Positions 1-8,884 of a stretch of DNA of 64,000 bases are shown piece after piece (within the stretch, counting starts at the first letter, position 1; each line of letters starts with the position of its first letter). Source of the DNA: Ahrensia sp. (GTDB lineage Bacteria; Pseudomonadota; Alphaproteobacteria; Rhizobiales; Rhizobiaceae); the NCBI GenBank assembly GCA_002698425.1, contig NZXU01000096.1:1-64000 (forward strand). The letters run 5' to 3'. The notes beneath the pieces were generated by a model. That model was not told where the DNA came from. It made no database searches and saw nothing but the letters and a program-made list of their open reading frames with translations. The position numbers and the translations under genes were made by a program.

Positions 1-1124
1 ACCGATGTGGGGAGGGTGGGTGCGACAATCAAGCGCCTGATATTCTGCCAGCCCGCCCCGAACATGATGATCAGCGCGCCGATGGCGAGCAGGATCAGCG
101 CGAAAGGCGGGATGCCGGTGGAGTTGGCGGCCGAATTGACGAGGTAATAGATGCCGAGCGAACCGAAATAGGCGAGCGTCGGGATCAGCAGCGACCGCCG
201 GTCGATCGCGAGCGCCACATAGACGAAGGCGACGATCAGCGCGCCCAGCATGATCGAGGCCGTCACGCCCGGCTCGATCTCGCCGAAAACGACGTCCTGA
301 CCGGTCGCGAGGATGAACAGCGGGTGGACCAGCAGCGGCGCTGAAATCACATGTAGCCAGAAGGCGCAGTCCGACCAGACGGTAAACCGCTCCCGGTCAT
401 GCAGGTCGAGCGCCAGCCCGACCCCGAAGACGACGAAGCCGCAGATGAGCGGAACGTAGAGCGCTTTCGACAACACTTCCGGCACCTGGTCGATCGTCGG
501 CAACACCACCGCGCCATTCACCACGCCGTCATAGAAATAGAGCGTCGCGAAGAAAAACGCCGCGCCGGTGAAGCTGAGCGCCAGCACCGCCGCCATGATC
601 GGCACGCGGAAGCGGGCGAAATAGACGATCGCCGCGACCGCCGTGCCGCCGAAGAAGATCGCGGCATAGATCTCGGCCTGCGGACGAAGCCCCGCCAGCT
701 GGACCGGATTGTCCACCGCTCCGAGCCCGTATCGCGTTTCCAGATAGCGGCCGATCAGCGTCGTCACCGCGGCGATGAAGCCGAGCCCCAGGACCGTGCT
801 CGACAGCCGCATCCGCTTCTGCCGCGTAACGAATTCGGCGACCAGCCACGCGAAGACACCGAGGATCGCGGCGGTCATGGGCACGGTCACGCCCGGATAG
901 GATTGCAGCGCGAACAGCGCGCCGGCGAACAGAAGCAGGATACCGATCGTCACGAACAGGTCGTTGCCGCCGCCGACCAGCCGCATCGGTTCGTCTGTGG
1001 ACGCGGTCTCGGCGCTGTCGGGAACGGGAGGAGGCGTCGTCGCCAGCGAGACGATGCCGTCGCGCTGGTCCGCGGTGATGATCGCGCGCTCGACCGCCAG
1101 ATCGAGCGTTTCCCTCGAAATCAT
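1..1124 (-). CDS. Multi-pass membrane protein, DUF2157-like (3' end beyond window)
   Basis: The reverse strand is open from ATG at 1124 to the window edge, giving about 374 residues with no stop. After a soluble N-terminal stretch of about 50 residues (starting [13 protein letters not shown]) there are roughly ten hydrophobic segments, for example LFVTIGILLLFAGALFAL. The short N-terminal segment followed by evenly spaced helices resembles DUF2157-type membrane proteins, but I recognise no catalytic motif. Its ATG overlaps the stop of the upstream GNAT gene (ATGA), so the two are probably co-translated. The function is unknown and the C-terminus is not in the window. Confidence 0.75.
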   Translation of the reverse strand, partial: MISRETLDLAVERAIITADQRDGIVSLATTPPPVPDSAETASTDEPMRLVGGGNDLFVTIGILLLFAGALFALQSYPGVTVPMTAAILGVFAWLVAEFVTRQKRMRLSSTVLGLGFIAAVTTLIGRYLETRYGLGAVDNPVQLAGLRPQAEIYAAIFFGGTAVAAIVYFARFRVPIMAAVLALSFTGAAFFFATLYFYDGVVNGAVVLPTIDQVPEVLSKALYVPLICGFVVFGVGLALDLHDRERFTVWSDCAFWLHVISAPLLVHPLFILATGQDVVFGEIEPGVTASIMLGALIVAFVYVALAIDRRSLLIPTLAYFGSLGIYYLVNSAANSTGIPPFALILLAIGALIIMFGAGWQNIRRLIVAPTLPTS

Positions 1125-1663
1125 GAAATCGTCTCCGTGCGTTCGTCCTGCGTGATCTTCATCAGAAGCGTTACGCCCGTTTTGTGCCTGTGGCGATCAT
1201 AGGCCGCAAATCCCGCCTTCTCGTAGGCGCGCACCGCGCGGAGATTGGTCTCGTCCGGATCGATGACGACGGTGGATACGCCCTCGGCGAACAGCCGGTC
1301 AAGAAAGGCGCGCATGGCGGCCGTTCCGATGCCTTGGCCGAGCTGTCCCGGCTCGCCGATGAAAAGATCGACGCCGACCGCCTCTTTCGGCAGGTCGAGA
1401 AGCCACGGGGCTTCGGCCGCATTGCCGCCGGCCACTTCGTCGCCGACCGACCAGCGCTGGATATAGCCCGCCGGTTCGCCGTCGCATGAAAAGATGAAGG
1501 GCCGCGTCGTGTCGCGGCCCTCCACCATGATCCGGATCTTGTCGAGCGCCGTGTCCGGCTCGCCCCACCATTCGCGAACCTGCGGATTGCGCAGCCATTG
1601 GCCGAGCAAGGGCAGGTCCGCCGGCGTCACCGGCGCGAAGCGGATATCCCGCTCACTCGGCAT
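1121..1663 (-). CDS. GNAT family N-acetyltransferase
   Basis: This 180-residue protein has a GNAT fold. The acetyl-CoA binding loop ([15 protein letters not shown], about residues 109-123) is followed by a late beta strand and the [11 protein letters not shown] motif near residue 145. The N-terminal [15 protein letters not shown] and the [11 protein letters not shown] region resemble the AAC(6')-like/Acetyltransf_8 branch. That resemblance does not establish aminoglycoside resistance, and the substrate is unknown. The start overlaps the end of hslV by about 11 bases and the stop overlaps the next gene, so it belongs to the hslV transcript. In many rhizobia a GNAT gene lies between hslV and hslU; hslU itself is not seen here. 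Confidence 0.85.
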   Translation of the reverse strand: MPSERDIRFAPVTPADLPLLGQWLRNPQVREWWGEPDTALDKIRIMVEGRDTTRPFIFSCDGEPAGYIQRWSVGDEVAGGNAAEAPWLLDLPKEAVGVDLFIGEPGQLGQGIGTAAMRAFLDRLFAEGVSTVVIDPDETNLRAVRAYEKAGFAAYDRHRHKTGVTLLMKITQDERTETIS

Positions 1664-2216
1664 CCAGACTTTCGACGATGACGTTTCCGTTGGTGTAGAC
1701 GCAGATTTCGGCGGCGATCTTCATCGCGCGCCGCGCGATCGCCTCGGCGTCCATGTCGGTGTCGATCAGCGCACGGGCCGCGGCAAGCGCGTAATTGCCG
1801 CCCGAGCCGATCGCCATGACGCCTTCCTCCGGCTCCAGCACATCGCCATTGCCGGTCACGCACAGCGAGACGGACTTGTCGGCGACCAGCATCATTGCCT
1901 CGAGGTTGCGCAGATATTTGTCGGTGCGCCAGTCCTTGGCGAGTTCCACGGCGGCGCGCATCAGCTGGTTCGGATACTGCTCCAGCTTCTTTTCCAGGCG
2001 GTCGAGCAGGGTGAAGGCGTCCGCCGTCGCGCCGGCGAAACCGGTGATCACCTCGTTGTTCTTGCCGATGCGGCGCACCTTGCGCGCATTGCCCTTCATC
2101 ACGGTCTGCCCGAGGCTGACCTGCCCGTCGCCGGCGATGATCACCTTGTCGCCCTTGCGCACGGTGACGATGGTCGTGGCGTGCATCGTGCCGTAGGGAT
2201 TGTCCTTCTCGCTCAT
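1653..2216 (-). CDS. hslV: ATP-dependent protease subunit HslV
   Basis: HslV is the threonine peptidase of the HslUV (ClpQY) protease, which degrades unfolded and regulatory proteins in the cytoplasm. The predicted 187-residue protein has a propeptide of about 13 residues followed by [19 protein letters not shown]. Thr14 should become the N-terminal nucleophile after processing. The blocks [28 protein letters not shown] and [16 protein letters not shown] are typical of HslV. I chose ATG at 2216 rather than GTG three bases upstream because an AAAGGA ribosome site is well spaced from it. The gene is divergent from hisB. The usual partner hslU is probably past the window edge or elsewhere. Confidence 0.96.
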   Translation of the reverse strand: MSEKDNPYGTMHATTIVTVRKGDKVIIAGDGQVSLGQTVMKGNARKVRRIGKNNEVITGFAGATADAFTLLDRLEKKLEQYPNQLMRAAVELAKDWRTDKYLRNLEAMMLVADKSVSLCVTGNGDVLEPEEGVMAIGSGGNYALAAARALIDTDMDAEAIARRAMKIAAEICVYTNGNVIVESLDAE

Positions 2217-2364
2217 CACGTATCCTTTCCGGGGTCGAGCGACCCGATTTCGTCCTCGCTATGTAAGCGGGGCACGGTCAAATGCAAACGCGCGGGCGAT
2301 ATGCTGGCATTTGCGCCAAACCCTTGTTATGAGGCGCAGTCGCCGACAAGAAGGGGCCTTCGCC

Positions 2365-2964
2365 ATGACCGCGCGCACGGCTGAGATCAGCCGCAAGACG
2401 AACGAGACCGCCATATCCGTCACCGTGAATCTGGACGGCGCCGGCAAGCATGAAATGAAGACCGGTATCGGCTTCTTCGATCACATGCTCGATCAGCTCG
2501 CGCGTCATTCGCTGATCGACATGACCGTCGGCGCCGAGGGCGACCTGCAGATCGACGATCACCACACGGTGGAGGACACCGGCATCGCGCTCGGCCAGGC
2601 GCTGGCGAAGGCGCTCGGCGACCGCCGCGGCGTCACCCGCTACGCCAGCCTCGATCTCGCCATGGACGAGGCGCTGACCCGCGCCGCCATCGACGTGTCC
2701 GGCCGTCCGTTCCTGATTTTCAAGGTCGATTTCCCGACCCAGAAGATCGGCACCTTCGACACCGAGCTGGTGCGCGAATTCTTCCAGGCCTTCGCGCAGA
2801 ATGCCGGCATCACCCTGCATGTCGAAAATCTCTACGGCGCCAACAGCCACCACATCGCCGAGACCTGTTTCAAGGCGGTGGCGCGCGTGTTGCGGACCGC
2901 CGTCGAGATCGATCCGCGCCAGGCGGATGCGATCCCCTCGACCAAGGGCACGCTAAACGGATAG
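2365..2964 (+). CDS. hisB: Imidazoleglycerol-phosphate dehydratase
   Basis: HisB converts imidazole glycerol phosphate to imidazole acetol phosphate in histidine synthesis. The 199-residue protein is the monofunctional form without the phosphatase domain. The two metal-binding His motifs are visible: [17 protein letters not shown] near residue 60 and [17 protein letters not shown] near residue 165, with [15 protein letters not shown] between residues 35 and 50. The reading frame extends further upstream, but ATG at 2365 matches the family N-terminus (RKTNET region). It is the first gene of the his cluster, followed after 9 bases by a DUF2628 gene and then hisH. Confidence 0.97.
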   Translation: MTARTAEISRKTNETAISVTVNLDGAGKHEMKTGIGFFDHMLDQLARHSLIDMTVGAEGDLQIDDHHTVEDTGIALGQALAKALGDRRGVTRYASLDLAMDEALTRAAIDVSGRPFLIFKVDFPTQKIGTFDTELVREFFQAFAQNAGITLHVENLYGANSHHIAETCFKAVARVLRTAVEIDPRQADAIPSTKGTLNG

Positions 2965-2973
2965 GCTCTGGCC

Positions 2974-3447
2974 ATGGCAAGCTATGTTGTTCTTGAACGC
3001 CGGCCCGCCGCGGGACGCCGCATCGAGACGGAACTGGTGCGCGACGAGTTTTCCTATCTCGCGCTGATTTTCCCGCTGATCTGGCTCCTGTGGTACCGGC
3101 TCTGGTTCGCGGCCGTCGTGTTGCTGCTGGTTTCCGTCGGCATCGGCATGATTGGCGAATATCTCGCCCCCGGCCTTGCGATGGTCGTCGCCGGTTTCGT
3201 GGTCAGCTTTTTCGTGGCGCTGGAAGGCCCCGCATGGCGGATCGCGAAGTTTCGCCGGCTCGGCTATCTGGAGACCGGCATGGTCGTCGCGCCCAGCCTG
3301 AACGAGGCGGAAATCCGCTGGTTCGCGGGAAGCGGCGCGCCGCCGCCGAAACCTGCGCCAGTCACGAAACAAAGGGCGGCCGCGCCGCCGCCGCTTCCGG
3401 CTTCCGACCATTCCGACATGGTCTTCGGCTTCGCGGGCGAACGGTGA
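2974..3447 (+). CDS. DUF2628 domain membrane protein
   Basis: This 157-residue protein has a short N-terminal MASYVVLER segment and two or three hydrophobic helices between about residues 28 and 85 ([23 protein letters not shown]). A cytoplasmic tail follows, with an Ala/Pro-rich linker ([20 protein letters not shown]). The arrangement matches the DUF2628 family of unknown function. It sits between hisB and hisH with gaps of 9 and 5 bases, so it is almost certainly co-transcribed with histidine genes, though nothing in the protein suggests a histidine pathway enzyme. Confidence 0.85.
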   Translation: MASYVVLERRPAAGRRIETELVRDEFSYLALIFPLIWLLWYRLWFAAVVLLLVSVGIGMIGEYLAPGLAMVVAGFVVSFFVALEGPAWRIAKFRRLGYLETGMVVAPSLNEAEIRWFAGSGAPPPKPAPVTKQRAAAPPPLPASDHSDMVFGFAGER

Positions 3448-3452
3448 GCGTC

Positions 3453-4103
3453 ATGCGTGTTGCGATTATCGATTACGGCTCCGGCAATCTGCGCTCGGCC
3501 GTCAAATCCTTCGAGCGCTCTGCGCGCGAGGCGGGCGTCTCCGCCGAGATCGACCTCACCTCGGACGCCGACCGCGTGGCGACGGCCGACCGCATCGTCC
3601 TGCCGGGCGTCGGCGCCTATGCCGATTGCCGCGCCGGCCTCGACGCCGTGCCGGGCATGGTCGATGCGCTGAATGCGGCGGTGGTCGACAAGGCCCGGCC
3701 CTTCTTCGGCATCTGCGTCGGCATGCAGCTCATGTCGACGCGCGGTCTCGAAAAGACCGTGACGAACGGTCTCGGCTGGATCGCCGGCGATGTCGTCGAA
3801 ATGACGCCGTCCGACCCGACCCTGAAAATCCCGCAGATCGGCTGGAATACGCTGGAGCTCGTCCGCCCGCATCCGCTCTTTGATGGTATCCGGACGGGCG
3901 AGGACGGGCTGCACGCCTATTTCGTCCATTCCTACCACCTCGCCGCGCAAAACGAGGCGGATGTCGTGGCCCGTACCGATTATGGCGGGCCGGTCACCGC
4001 CGCCGTTGCACGCGACAACATGTTCGGCACCCAGTTCCACCCTGAAAAGAGCCAGACGCTCGGTCTGGCCTTGATCGCCAATTTCCTGAAATGGAAGCCC
4101 TGA
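3453..4103 (+). CDS. hisH: Imidazole glycerol phosphate synthase, glutaminase subunit
   Basis: HisH hydrolyses glutamine and channels ammonia to HisF, which forms imidazole glycerol phosphate and AICAR. The 216-residue class I amidotransferase begins [15 protein letters not shown]. The catalytic triad is visible as Cys88 in [11 protein letters not shown] plus His196 and Glu198 in QFHPEKSQT. The longer open frame upstream was rejected because homologues begin at this methionine. It is followed 5 bases later by hisA and works physically with hisF two genes downstream. Confidence 0.97.
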   Translation: MRVAIIDYGSGNLRSAVKSFERSAREAGVSAEIDLTSDADRVATADRIVLPGVGAYADCRAGLDAVPGMVDALNAAVVDKARPFFGICVGMQLMSTRGLEKTVTNGLGWIAGDVVEMTPSDPTLKIPQIGWNTLELVRPHPLFDGIRTGEDGLHAYFVHSYHLAAQNEADVVARTDYGGPVTAAVARDNMFGTQFHPEKSQTLGLALIANFLKWKP

Positions 4104-4108
4104 AGGCC

Positions 4109-4861
4109 ATGCCCGCCAACAAGATCCTCTTTCCCGCCATCGATCTGAAGGACGGCCAGTGCGTGCGCCTCGTCAAGGGCGACATGGGCCAGGCGACCGT
4201 CTACAACCCGGACCCCGCCGCTCAGGCGAAAGCCTTCCAGGACCAGGGTTTCGAGTGGCTGCATGTGGTCGACCTCAACGGCGCCTTCGAGGGCCAGTCG
4301 GTCAATGGCGCGGCGGTCGAAGCGATCCTGGCCGCGACGACCAACCCGGTGCAGCTCGGCGGCGGCATCCGCACGCTCGCCCATATCGAAAACTGGCTTG
4401 AAAAAGGCCTCGCCCGCGTCATTCTCGGCACGATTGCCGTGCGCGATCCCGATCTCGTCATTGAGGCTTGCAAAAAGTTTCCCGGCAAGGTCGCCGTCGG
4501 TATAGACGCCAAGGGCGGCAAGGTGGCCGTCGAGGGCTGGGCCGAAGCCTCCGAACTCGGCGTCGTCGAACTGGCGAAGAAATTCGAAGGCGCCGGCGTC
4601 GCCGCGATCATCTACACCGATATCGACCGCGACGGCATCCTCACCGGCATCAACTGGGACTCGACCATCGATCTCGCCGAAGCCGTCTCGATCCCCGTCA
4701 TCGCCTCCGGCGGCTTGGCCTCCATAGCCGATGTCGTTCGCATGACCATGCCCGACGCCGCAAAACTGGAAGGCGCCATCTCCGGCCGCGCGCTCTATGA
4801 CGGCCGGATCGATCCGGAACAGGCGCTGGCGGTGCTGCGCGGCGAAGGAGGGGAAAAATGA
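4109..4861 (+). CDS. hisA: ProFAR isomerase
   Basis: HisA isomerises ProFAR to PRFAR, the substrate of HisH/HisF. The 250-residue TIM barrel shows the N-terminal catalytic Asp motif [14 protein letters not shown], the phosphate-binding GGGIRTL and VIASGGLAS loops, and [10 protein letters not shown] with the second catalytic Asp. An in-frame ATG at 4091 would add six residues and overlap hisH. I prefer ATG at 4109, which matches the family start. The stop overlaps the hisF start as ATGA. Confidence 0.97.
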   Translation: MPANKILFPAIDLKDGQCVRLVKGDMGQATVYNPDPAAQAKAFQDQGFEWLHVVDLNGAFEGQSVNGAAVEAILAATTNPVQLGGGIRTLAHIENWLEKGLARVILGTIAVRDPDLVIEACKKFPGKVAVGIDAKGGKVAVEGWAEASELGVVELAKKFEGAGVAAIIYTDIDRDGILTGINWDSTIDLAEAVSIPVIASGGLASIADVVRMTMPDAAKLEGAISGRALYDGRIDPEQALAVLRGEGGEK

Positions 4862-5637
4862 CCCTCAAGGCTCGCGTCATCCCCTGTCTCGACGTCGCCG
4901 GTGGGCGAGTGGTGAAAGGGGTTAATTTCGTCGATCTCATCGATGCCGGCGATCCGGTCGAGGCGGCCAAAGCCTATGACGCCGCCGGCGCCGACGAGCT
5001 CTGCTTCCTTGACATCACCGCCTCGTCCGACAATCGCGAGACGATCTACGACGTCGTCGCCCGTACGGCCGAGCAGTGCTTCATGCCGCTGACCGTCGGC
5101 GGCGGCGTGCGCGCCGTGGAAGACGTCCGCAAGCTGTTGCTGGCCGGGGCCGACAAGGTCTCGATCAATACCGCCGCGGTCAAGCGGCCGGAACTGGTCG
5201 CCGAGGCCGCCGACAAGTTCGGCAACCAGTGCATCGTCGTCGCAATCGACGCCAAGGCCGTCGACGAGGGCGGTGCCGAGCCGCGCTGGGAGATCTTCAC
5301 CCATGGCGGCCGAGTCCCGACCGGTATCGACGCGGTCGAATTCGCCCGCACGGTCACCGACCTCGGCGCCGGCGAGATCCTGCTGACCTCGATGGACCGG
5401 GACGGCACCAAGATCGGCTACAACATTCCGTTGACCCGCGCCGTCGCCGATGCTGTGCGCGTCCCGGTCATCGCGTCCGGCGGCGTCGGCACGCTGGACC
5501 ACATGGTCGAGGGCATTCGCGACGGCCACGCCACGGCCGTCCTCGCCGCCTCGATCTTCCACTTCGGAACCTATACGATCGGCGAGGCCAAGGATTTCAT
5601 GGCCGAGGCTGGCATTGCCGTGCGCCGCGACGCCTGA
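4858..5637 (+). CDS. hisF: Imidazole glycerol phosphate synthase, cyclase subunit
   Basis: HisF is the cyclase partner of HisH. The 259-residue TIM barrel begins [24 protein letters not shown], containing the catalytic Asp of CLDV. Also visible are [34 protein letters not shown] with the second catalytic Asp, and [13 protein letters not shown]. Length and motifs are standard. The start codon shares four bases with the hisA stop, and hisE follows 14 bases downstream. Confidence 0.98.
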   Translation: MTLKARVIPCLDVAGGRVVKGVNFVDLIDAGDPVEAAKAYDAAGADELCFLDITASSDNRETIYDVVARTAEQCFMPLTVGGGVRAVEDVRKLLLAGADKVSINTAAVKRPELVAEAADKFGNQCIVVAIDAKAVDEGGAEPRWEIFTHGGRVPTGIDAVEFARTVTDLGAGEILLTSMDRDGTKIGYNIPLTRAVADAVRVPVIASGGVGTLDHMVEGIRDGHATAVLAASIFHFGTYTIGEAKDFMAEAGIAVRRDA

Positions 5638-5651
5638 ACCGGGAAAACGCC

Positions 5652-5975
5652 ATGACCGATTTCACCCTCGCCGACCTCGAAGCAATTGTCGCCGCGCGTG
5701 CCACCTCTGGCGACGAAAACTCCTGGACGGCGAAACTTGTCTCGAAGGGCATCGAAAAGGCGTCGAAGAAACTCGGCGAGGAGGCGGTCGAGACGGTCAT
5801 CGCCTCGCTCGGCGACGATCCTTCCGAGCTTGTGGCGGAAACCGCGGACCTGTTGTACCATTTGCTCGTTGTCCTCCACATGCGCGGTGTGGCATTGGAT
5901 GACGTAATGGCCGAGCTGCAGGGGCGGACCGGCCAAACAGGCCTGCAGGAAAAGGCCGCCCGCACCGCGGAGTAG
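5652..5975 (+). CDS. hisE: Phosphoribosyl-ATP pyrophosphatase
   Basis: HisE hydrolyses phosphoribosyl-ATP to phosphoribosyl-AMP, the second step of histidine synthesis. The 107-residue all-alpha MazG-like protein shows the metal-binding acidic motif [12 protein letters not shown] and [13 protein letters not shown]. It is a separate gene rather than a hisIE fusion, as is usual in alphaproteobacteria; hisI is not in this window. It closes the his run, and coaA begins 13 bases later, so read-through into coaA is likely. Confidence 0.96.
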   Translation: MTDFTLADLEAIVAARATSGDENSWTAKLVSKGIEKASKKLGEEAVETVIASLGDDPSELVAETADLLYHLLVVLHMRGVALDDVMAELQGRTGQTGLQEKAARTAE

Positions 5976-5988
5976 TCACAGGCGTTCC

Positions 5989-6993
5989 ATGGATCAATCC
6001 GTCAAGCGCAGCAGCCCTTCGGCGCATGCCGACGCTCTGGACCAGTTGTCCGGCAGCGAATTGTCGCCTTATCGGCGTTTTTCGGCGGCCAAATGGTCGG
6101 AATTTCGCGCCGACACGCCGCTGACGCTCACCGCCGACGAGGTGATGCGGCTGCGCTCTCTGGACGATCCGGTCGATCTCGACGAGGTGCGGCGCATCTA
6201 TCTCTCCATGTCGCGCCTGCTCTATTCCCATGTCGAGGCGTCGCAGAGCCTGTTCGAGCAGCGCAAGCGCTTCCTCAATGTCGACGAGGCGATCAAGACG
6301 CCCTTCATCATCGGTATCGCCGGCTCGGTCGCCGTCGGAAAATCAACCACGGCGCGTATTCTGAAGGAATTGCTGGCGCGCTGGGAATCCAATCCGAAGG
6401 TCGCGCTTGTGACGACCGACGGTTTCCTCTGGCCCAATGCGGTGCTGCGCGAGCAGGGCCTGATGGAGCGCAAGGGCTTTCCGGAAAGCTATGACGTCGC
6501 CACGGTGCTGCGCTTCCTTTCGCAGCTCAAGGCGGGCGAGCACTCGGTGCGTGCGCCGCTTTATTCGCACCTGACCTATGACGTGCTGCCGGGCGAATAT
6601 GTCACGATCGACCGCCCGGACATCCTCATCTTCGAGGGCATCAACGTGCTGCAGGTGCGCGACCTGCCGGAAGACGGTAAGATGGTGCCCTTCGTCTCGG
6701 ACTATTTCGACTTCTCGATCTATATCGACGCGGACGAGGAGAAGATTCACGACTGGTACGTGACCCGCTTCATGCGGCTGCGCCAGACGGCGTTCCGCGA
6801 TCCGAAATCCTTCTTCCACCGCTATTCGGAATTGTCGGAGGACGCCGCGCGCGGCATTGCCGAGGGCCTCTGGACGAATATCAACCTGAAGAACCTGAAG
6901 GAAAACATCCAGCCGACGCGTCCGCGCGCCGACCTGATCCTGAAAAAAGGGTCCGACCATCTGGTCGAGGAAGTGCTTCTCAGGAAGCTTTGA
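5989..6993 (+). CDS. coaA: Type I pantothenate kinase
   Basis: CoaA phosphorylates pantothenate, the first committed step of coenzyme A synthesis. The 334-residue protein has a Walker A loop [10 protein letters not shown] at about residues 112-121, then [18 protein letters not shown] and the C-terminal [18 protein letters not shown] ending ([14 protein letters not shown]), all typical of prokaryotic type I PanK. It follows hisE closely. This order (hisB-hisH-hisA-hisF-hisE-coaA) is a known rhizobial arrangement. It converges on alkB with about 60 bases between. Confidence 0.97.
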   Translation: MDQSVKRSSPSAHADALDQLSGSELSPYRRFSAAKWSEFRADTPLTLTADEVMRLRSLDDPVDLDEVRRIYLSMSRLLYSHVEASQSLFEQRKRFLNVDEAIKTPFIIGIAGSVAVGKSTTARILKELLARWESNPKVALVTTDGFLWPNAVLREQGLMERKGFPESYDVATVLRFLSQLKAGEHSVRAPLYSHLTYDVLPGEYVTIDRPDILIFEGINVLQVRDLPEDGKMVPFVSDYFDFSIYIDADEEKIHDWYVTRFMRLRQTAFRDPKSFFHRYSELSEDAARGIAEGLWTNINLKNLKENIQPTRPRADLILKKGSDHLVEEVLLRKL

Positions 6994-7054
6994 AGTTATT
7001 CCAGGAAAAGTGTGAGGCGGTTTTCCGTCCGGAATTTCGCGGGAAAACGCTCTC

Positions 7055-7705
7055 TCAGGGCTTCGTCACCCGGCGCAGCGTCAGGTTGATGCGCCCGCCA
7101 TTCTTCAACAGCGCCGAGGTCGCCGGGTAGATCCGGTCCACCCCGTGATAACAGAGCCGCCCGGCGCCGCCGAGCACGATGACATCCCCGCTGTCCAGCT
7201 TCAGCGAGACGGTGCGGCCGGACCGGGTCGTTTCGCCGATACGAAAGAGACAGGTATCGCCGAGCGAGACCGACAGGACCGGCGCGTCGAGATCGTCCTC
7301 GTCCCGGTCCTGGTGCAGCCCCATCTTCGCGCTTTCGCTGTAGAAATTGACGAGGCAGGCCTCCGGCGGATGCGGATAGCCGCTGTAATCTTCCCACAGC
7401 TTCGACAGCATGTCCGGGATTGACGGCCAGGGCTTTCCGGTCGCCGGATGGGTCGGCTGGTAGCGGTAGCCGCGTTCCTTGTCGGTGACCCAGCCGAGCG
7501 ATCCGCAATTGGTCATCCGCACGCTCATTTCCTTGCCCGTGCGCGGCATGCGCGGCGTGAACAGCGGCGCCGTCGCAACGACGCGACGGATATCCTCGAC
7601 CAGCGCGCGCTGGTCGTCGGTGGAGAGGCAACCGGGGATGTGGCGAACGCCCTTGGGAAGAACCAGCATGGGCTGAAATGTAGTGAGCCGGCGGCCGAAT
7701 CCCAT
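7055..7705 (-). CDS. alkB: AlkB-type Fe(II)/2-oxoglutarate dioxygenase
   Basis: AlkB oxidatively removes alkyl lesions such as 1-methyladenine and 3-methylcytosine from nucleic acids. The 216-residue protein has the iron-binding HxD in MGLHQDRDE (about residue 130), the distal His in RLCYHGVDRIYP and the 2-oxoglutarate-binding RINLTLRR near the C-terminus. CLVNFYSESAKMG is the usual substrate-side motif. An alternative methionine lies 12 codons in; neither start has a strong ribosome site. Another repair alkyltransferase is encoded at 60756-61643, not adjacent. Confidence 0.93.
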   Translation of the reverse strand: MGFGRRLTTFQPMLVLPKGVRHIPGCLSTDDQRALVEDIRRVVATAPLFTPRMPRTGKEMSVRMTNCGSLGWVTDKERGYRYQPTHPATGKPWPSIPDMLSKLWEDYSGYPHPPEACLVNFYSESAKMGLHQDRDEDDLDAPVLSVSLGDTCLFRIGETTRSGRTVSLKLDSGDVIVLGGAGRLCYHGVDRIYPATSALLKNGGRINLTLRRVTKP

Positions 7706-7724
7706 CCGCCGCCGGCATGAGAAA

Positions 7725-8234
7725 TCAGGCTACGTCCAGATCGGGAATCCGCAGCACCTGGCCCGGGTAGATCTTGTCGGCATCGCTCAGCATCGGCTTG
7801 TTGGCCTCCAGGATGGCCGGGTATTTGCTGGCTTTGCCATAGGCCTTCAGGGCGATGGCCGACAGCGTGTCGCCTTTTTCCACCGTGTGGAACCGCGGCT
7901 CCTTGGCCGGCGTCGCCGCCGCGATGATCGCGTTCATGTCGGCCGCGGCGTCGAGTTTCATGCCGCTGCCGGGAACCGTGACCTTGAGCTCGGACGCTTC
8001 GACCTTGGAAATACCGAGCGTGTTGCCGACGGTGACGATCGCTTTCTCGAAGATCGACTGGTCTTCCACCGCGCCCTTCAGGATGGCCGTATCGCCCTTG
8101 ATCTCGATCTGCACCGCATCGGTGCCGAGCTTGTGCGAGTCGAGTTCCTTCTTCAGTTCCTTCGCGTTTTCTTCCTCATCGTCGCCAAAGCCGAGCTTCT
8201 TGCCGGCCGACTTCACGAAATCGAAAATTCCCAT
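7725..8234 (-). CDS. BON and LysM domain protein, Kbp/YgaU-like
   Basis: The 169-residue protein has an N-terminal region rich in charged residues (MGIFDFVKSAGKKLGFGDDEEEN). A BON domain follows at about residues 30-95 and a LysM domain at the C-terminus (FHTVEKGDTLSAIALKAYGKASKYPAILEAN in part). This order matches E. coli Kbp (YgaU), a cytoplasmic potassium-binding protein. There is no signal peptide, which agrees with a cytosolic location. A good ribosome site (GGAAGG) precedes the ATG. The potassium-binding role is inferred from family membership only. Confidence 0.88.
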   Translation of the reverse strand: MGIFDFVKSAGKKLGFGDDEEENAKELKKELDSHKLGTDAVQIEIKGDTAILKGAVEDQSIFEKAIVTVGNTLGISKVEASELKVTVPGSGMKLDAAADMNAIIAAATPAKEPRFHTVEKGDTLSAIALKAYGKASKYPAILEANKPMLSDADKIYPGQVLRIPDLDVA

Positions 8235-8310
8235 CGCAACATCCTTCCAAGCTGGACCTGATATGTCATGTTATCCGCCGGATGACCCTAGTGCCGTATG
8301 GTTACGTGCG

Positions 8311-8748
8311 CTAGTCTTCCGTATCGACGGAACCCCGCATTTTCTTGATCTGGCCGCGGCCGGCCTTGGCTTTCAGCCGCCGTTCGATCGAGCCGCGCGT
8401 CGGCCGCGTCTTCTTGCGGGGCGGCGGCGGAGGCTCCAGCGCCTTCAGGACAAGATCCTTCAAACGCTCGCGCGCATCGTCCCGGTTGCGTTCCTGCGCC
8501 CGGTGCCGGCTGGCCTGGATCAGGATCGACCCGTCTTTCGCGGCGCGCTTTCCGGCCAGCTGTATCAGCCGCCGCAGCTGGTAGTCGTTGAACACGCCGG
8601 CGGAACCGGGAAAGAAGCGCAGCTGCACGGCGCTCGAGGTCTTGTTGACATTCTGTCCCCCGGGCCCCGAGGCGAGCACGAAATCCTCCGTCATCGACCA
8701 GGCAGGCAGGGTCAGCCCGTGCCGGATCGGCAGGTCGTCGACACTCAT
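8311..8748 (-). CDS. arfB: Peptidyl-tRNA hydrolase ArfB (ribosome rescue)
   Basis: ArfB (YaeJ/ICT1 family) releases stalled nascent chains from ribosomes that lack a stop codon. The 145-residue protein carries the catalytic GGQ in ASGPGGQNVNKTSSAV near residue 30. Its basic C-terminal tail (RKKTRPTRGSIERRLKAKAGRG) normally threads into the empty mRNA channel. It is much shorter than RF1/RF2 and lacks codon-recognition domains. Unlike class I release factors its GGQ lies near the N-terminus. Confidence 0.95.
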   Translation of the reverse strand: MSVDDLPIRHGLTLPAWSMTEDFVLASGPGGQNVNKTSSAVQLRFFPGSAGVFNDYQLRRLIQLAGKRAAKDGSILIQASRHRAQERNRDDARERLKDLVLKALEPPPPPRKKTRPTRGSIERRLKAKAGRGQIKKMRGSVDTED

Positions 8749-8828
8749 CGCGTTTCGCCCCGTTTCGAAAGCCTGTTCATCTGCGCGACGATAAGCGTTG
8801 CGCCGGCCCGAAAAAAGCCGCGGCGAAA

Positions 8829-8860
8829 CAAAAACGGCGCCTGCCCGGAGGCAAGCGCCG
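8829..8860 (-). terminator. Rho-independent terminator of pckA
   Basis: On the minus strand, 25 bases past the pckA stop, an 11-bp stem (CGGCGCTTGCC / GGCAGGCGCCG, one G-T pair) with a 4-base loop is followed directly by TTTTTG. This is the standard intrinsic terminator layout. Confidence 0.8.
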
Positions 8861-8884
8861 CAAACTCACCCTTGCGGGCTGCTG

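Noticed and set aside
1121..1663. Aminoglycoside resistance AAC(6') enzyme
   Set aside because: The fold is similar, but the protein sits in an hslV transcript common in rhizobia and key specificity cannot be read from sequence alone.
6994..7054. Intrinsic terminator between coaA and alkB
   Set aside because: GCGGTTTTCC and GGGAAAACGC can pair only after a slip and no T-run follows on either strand.
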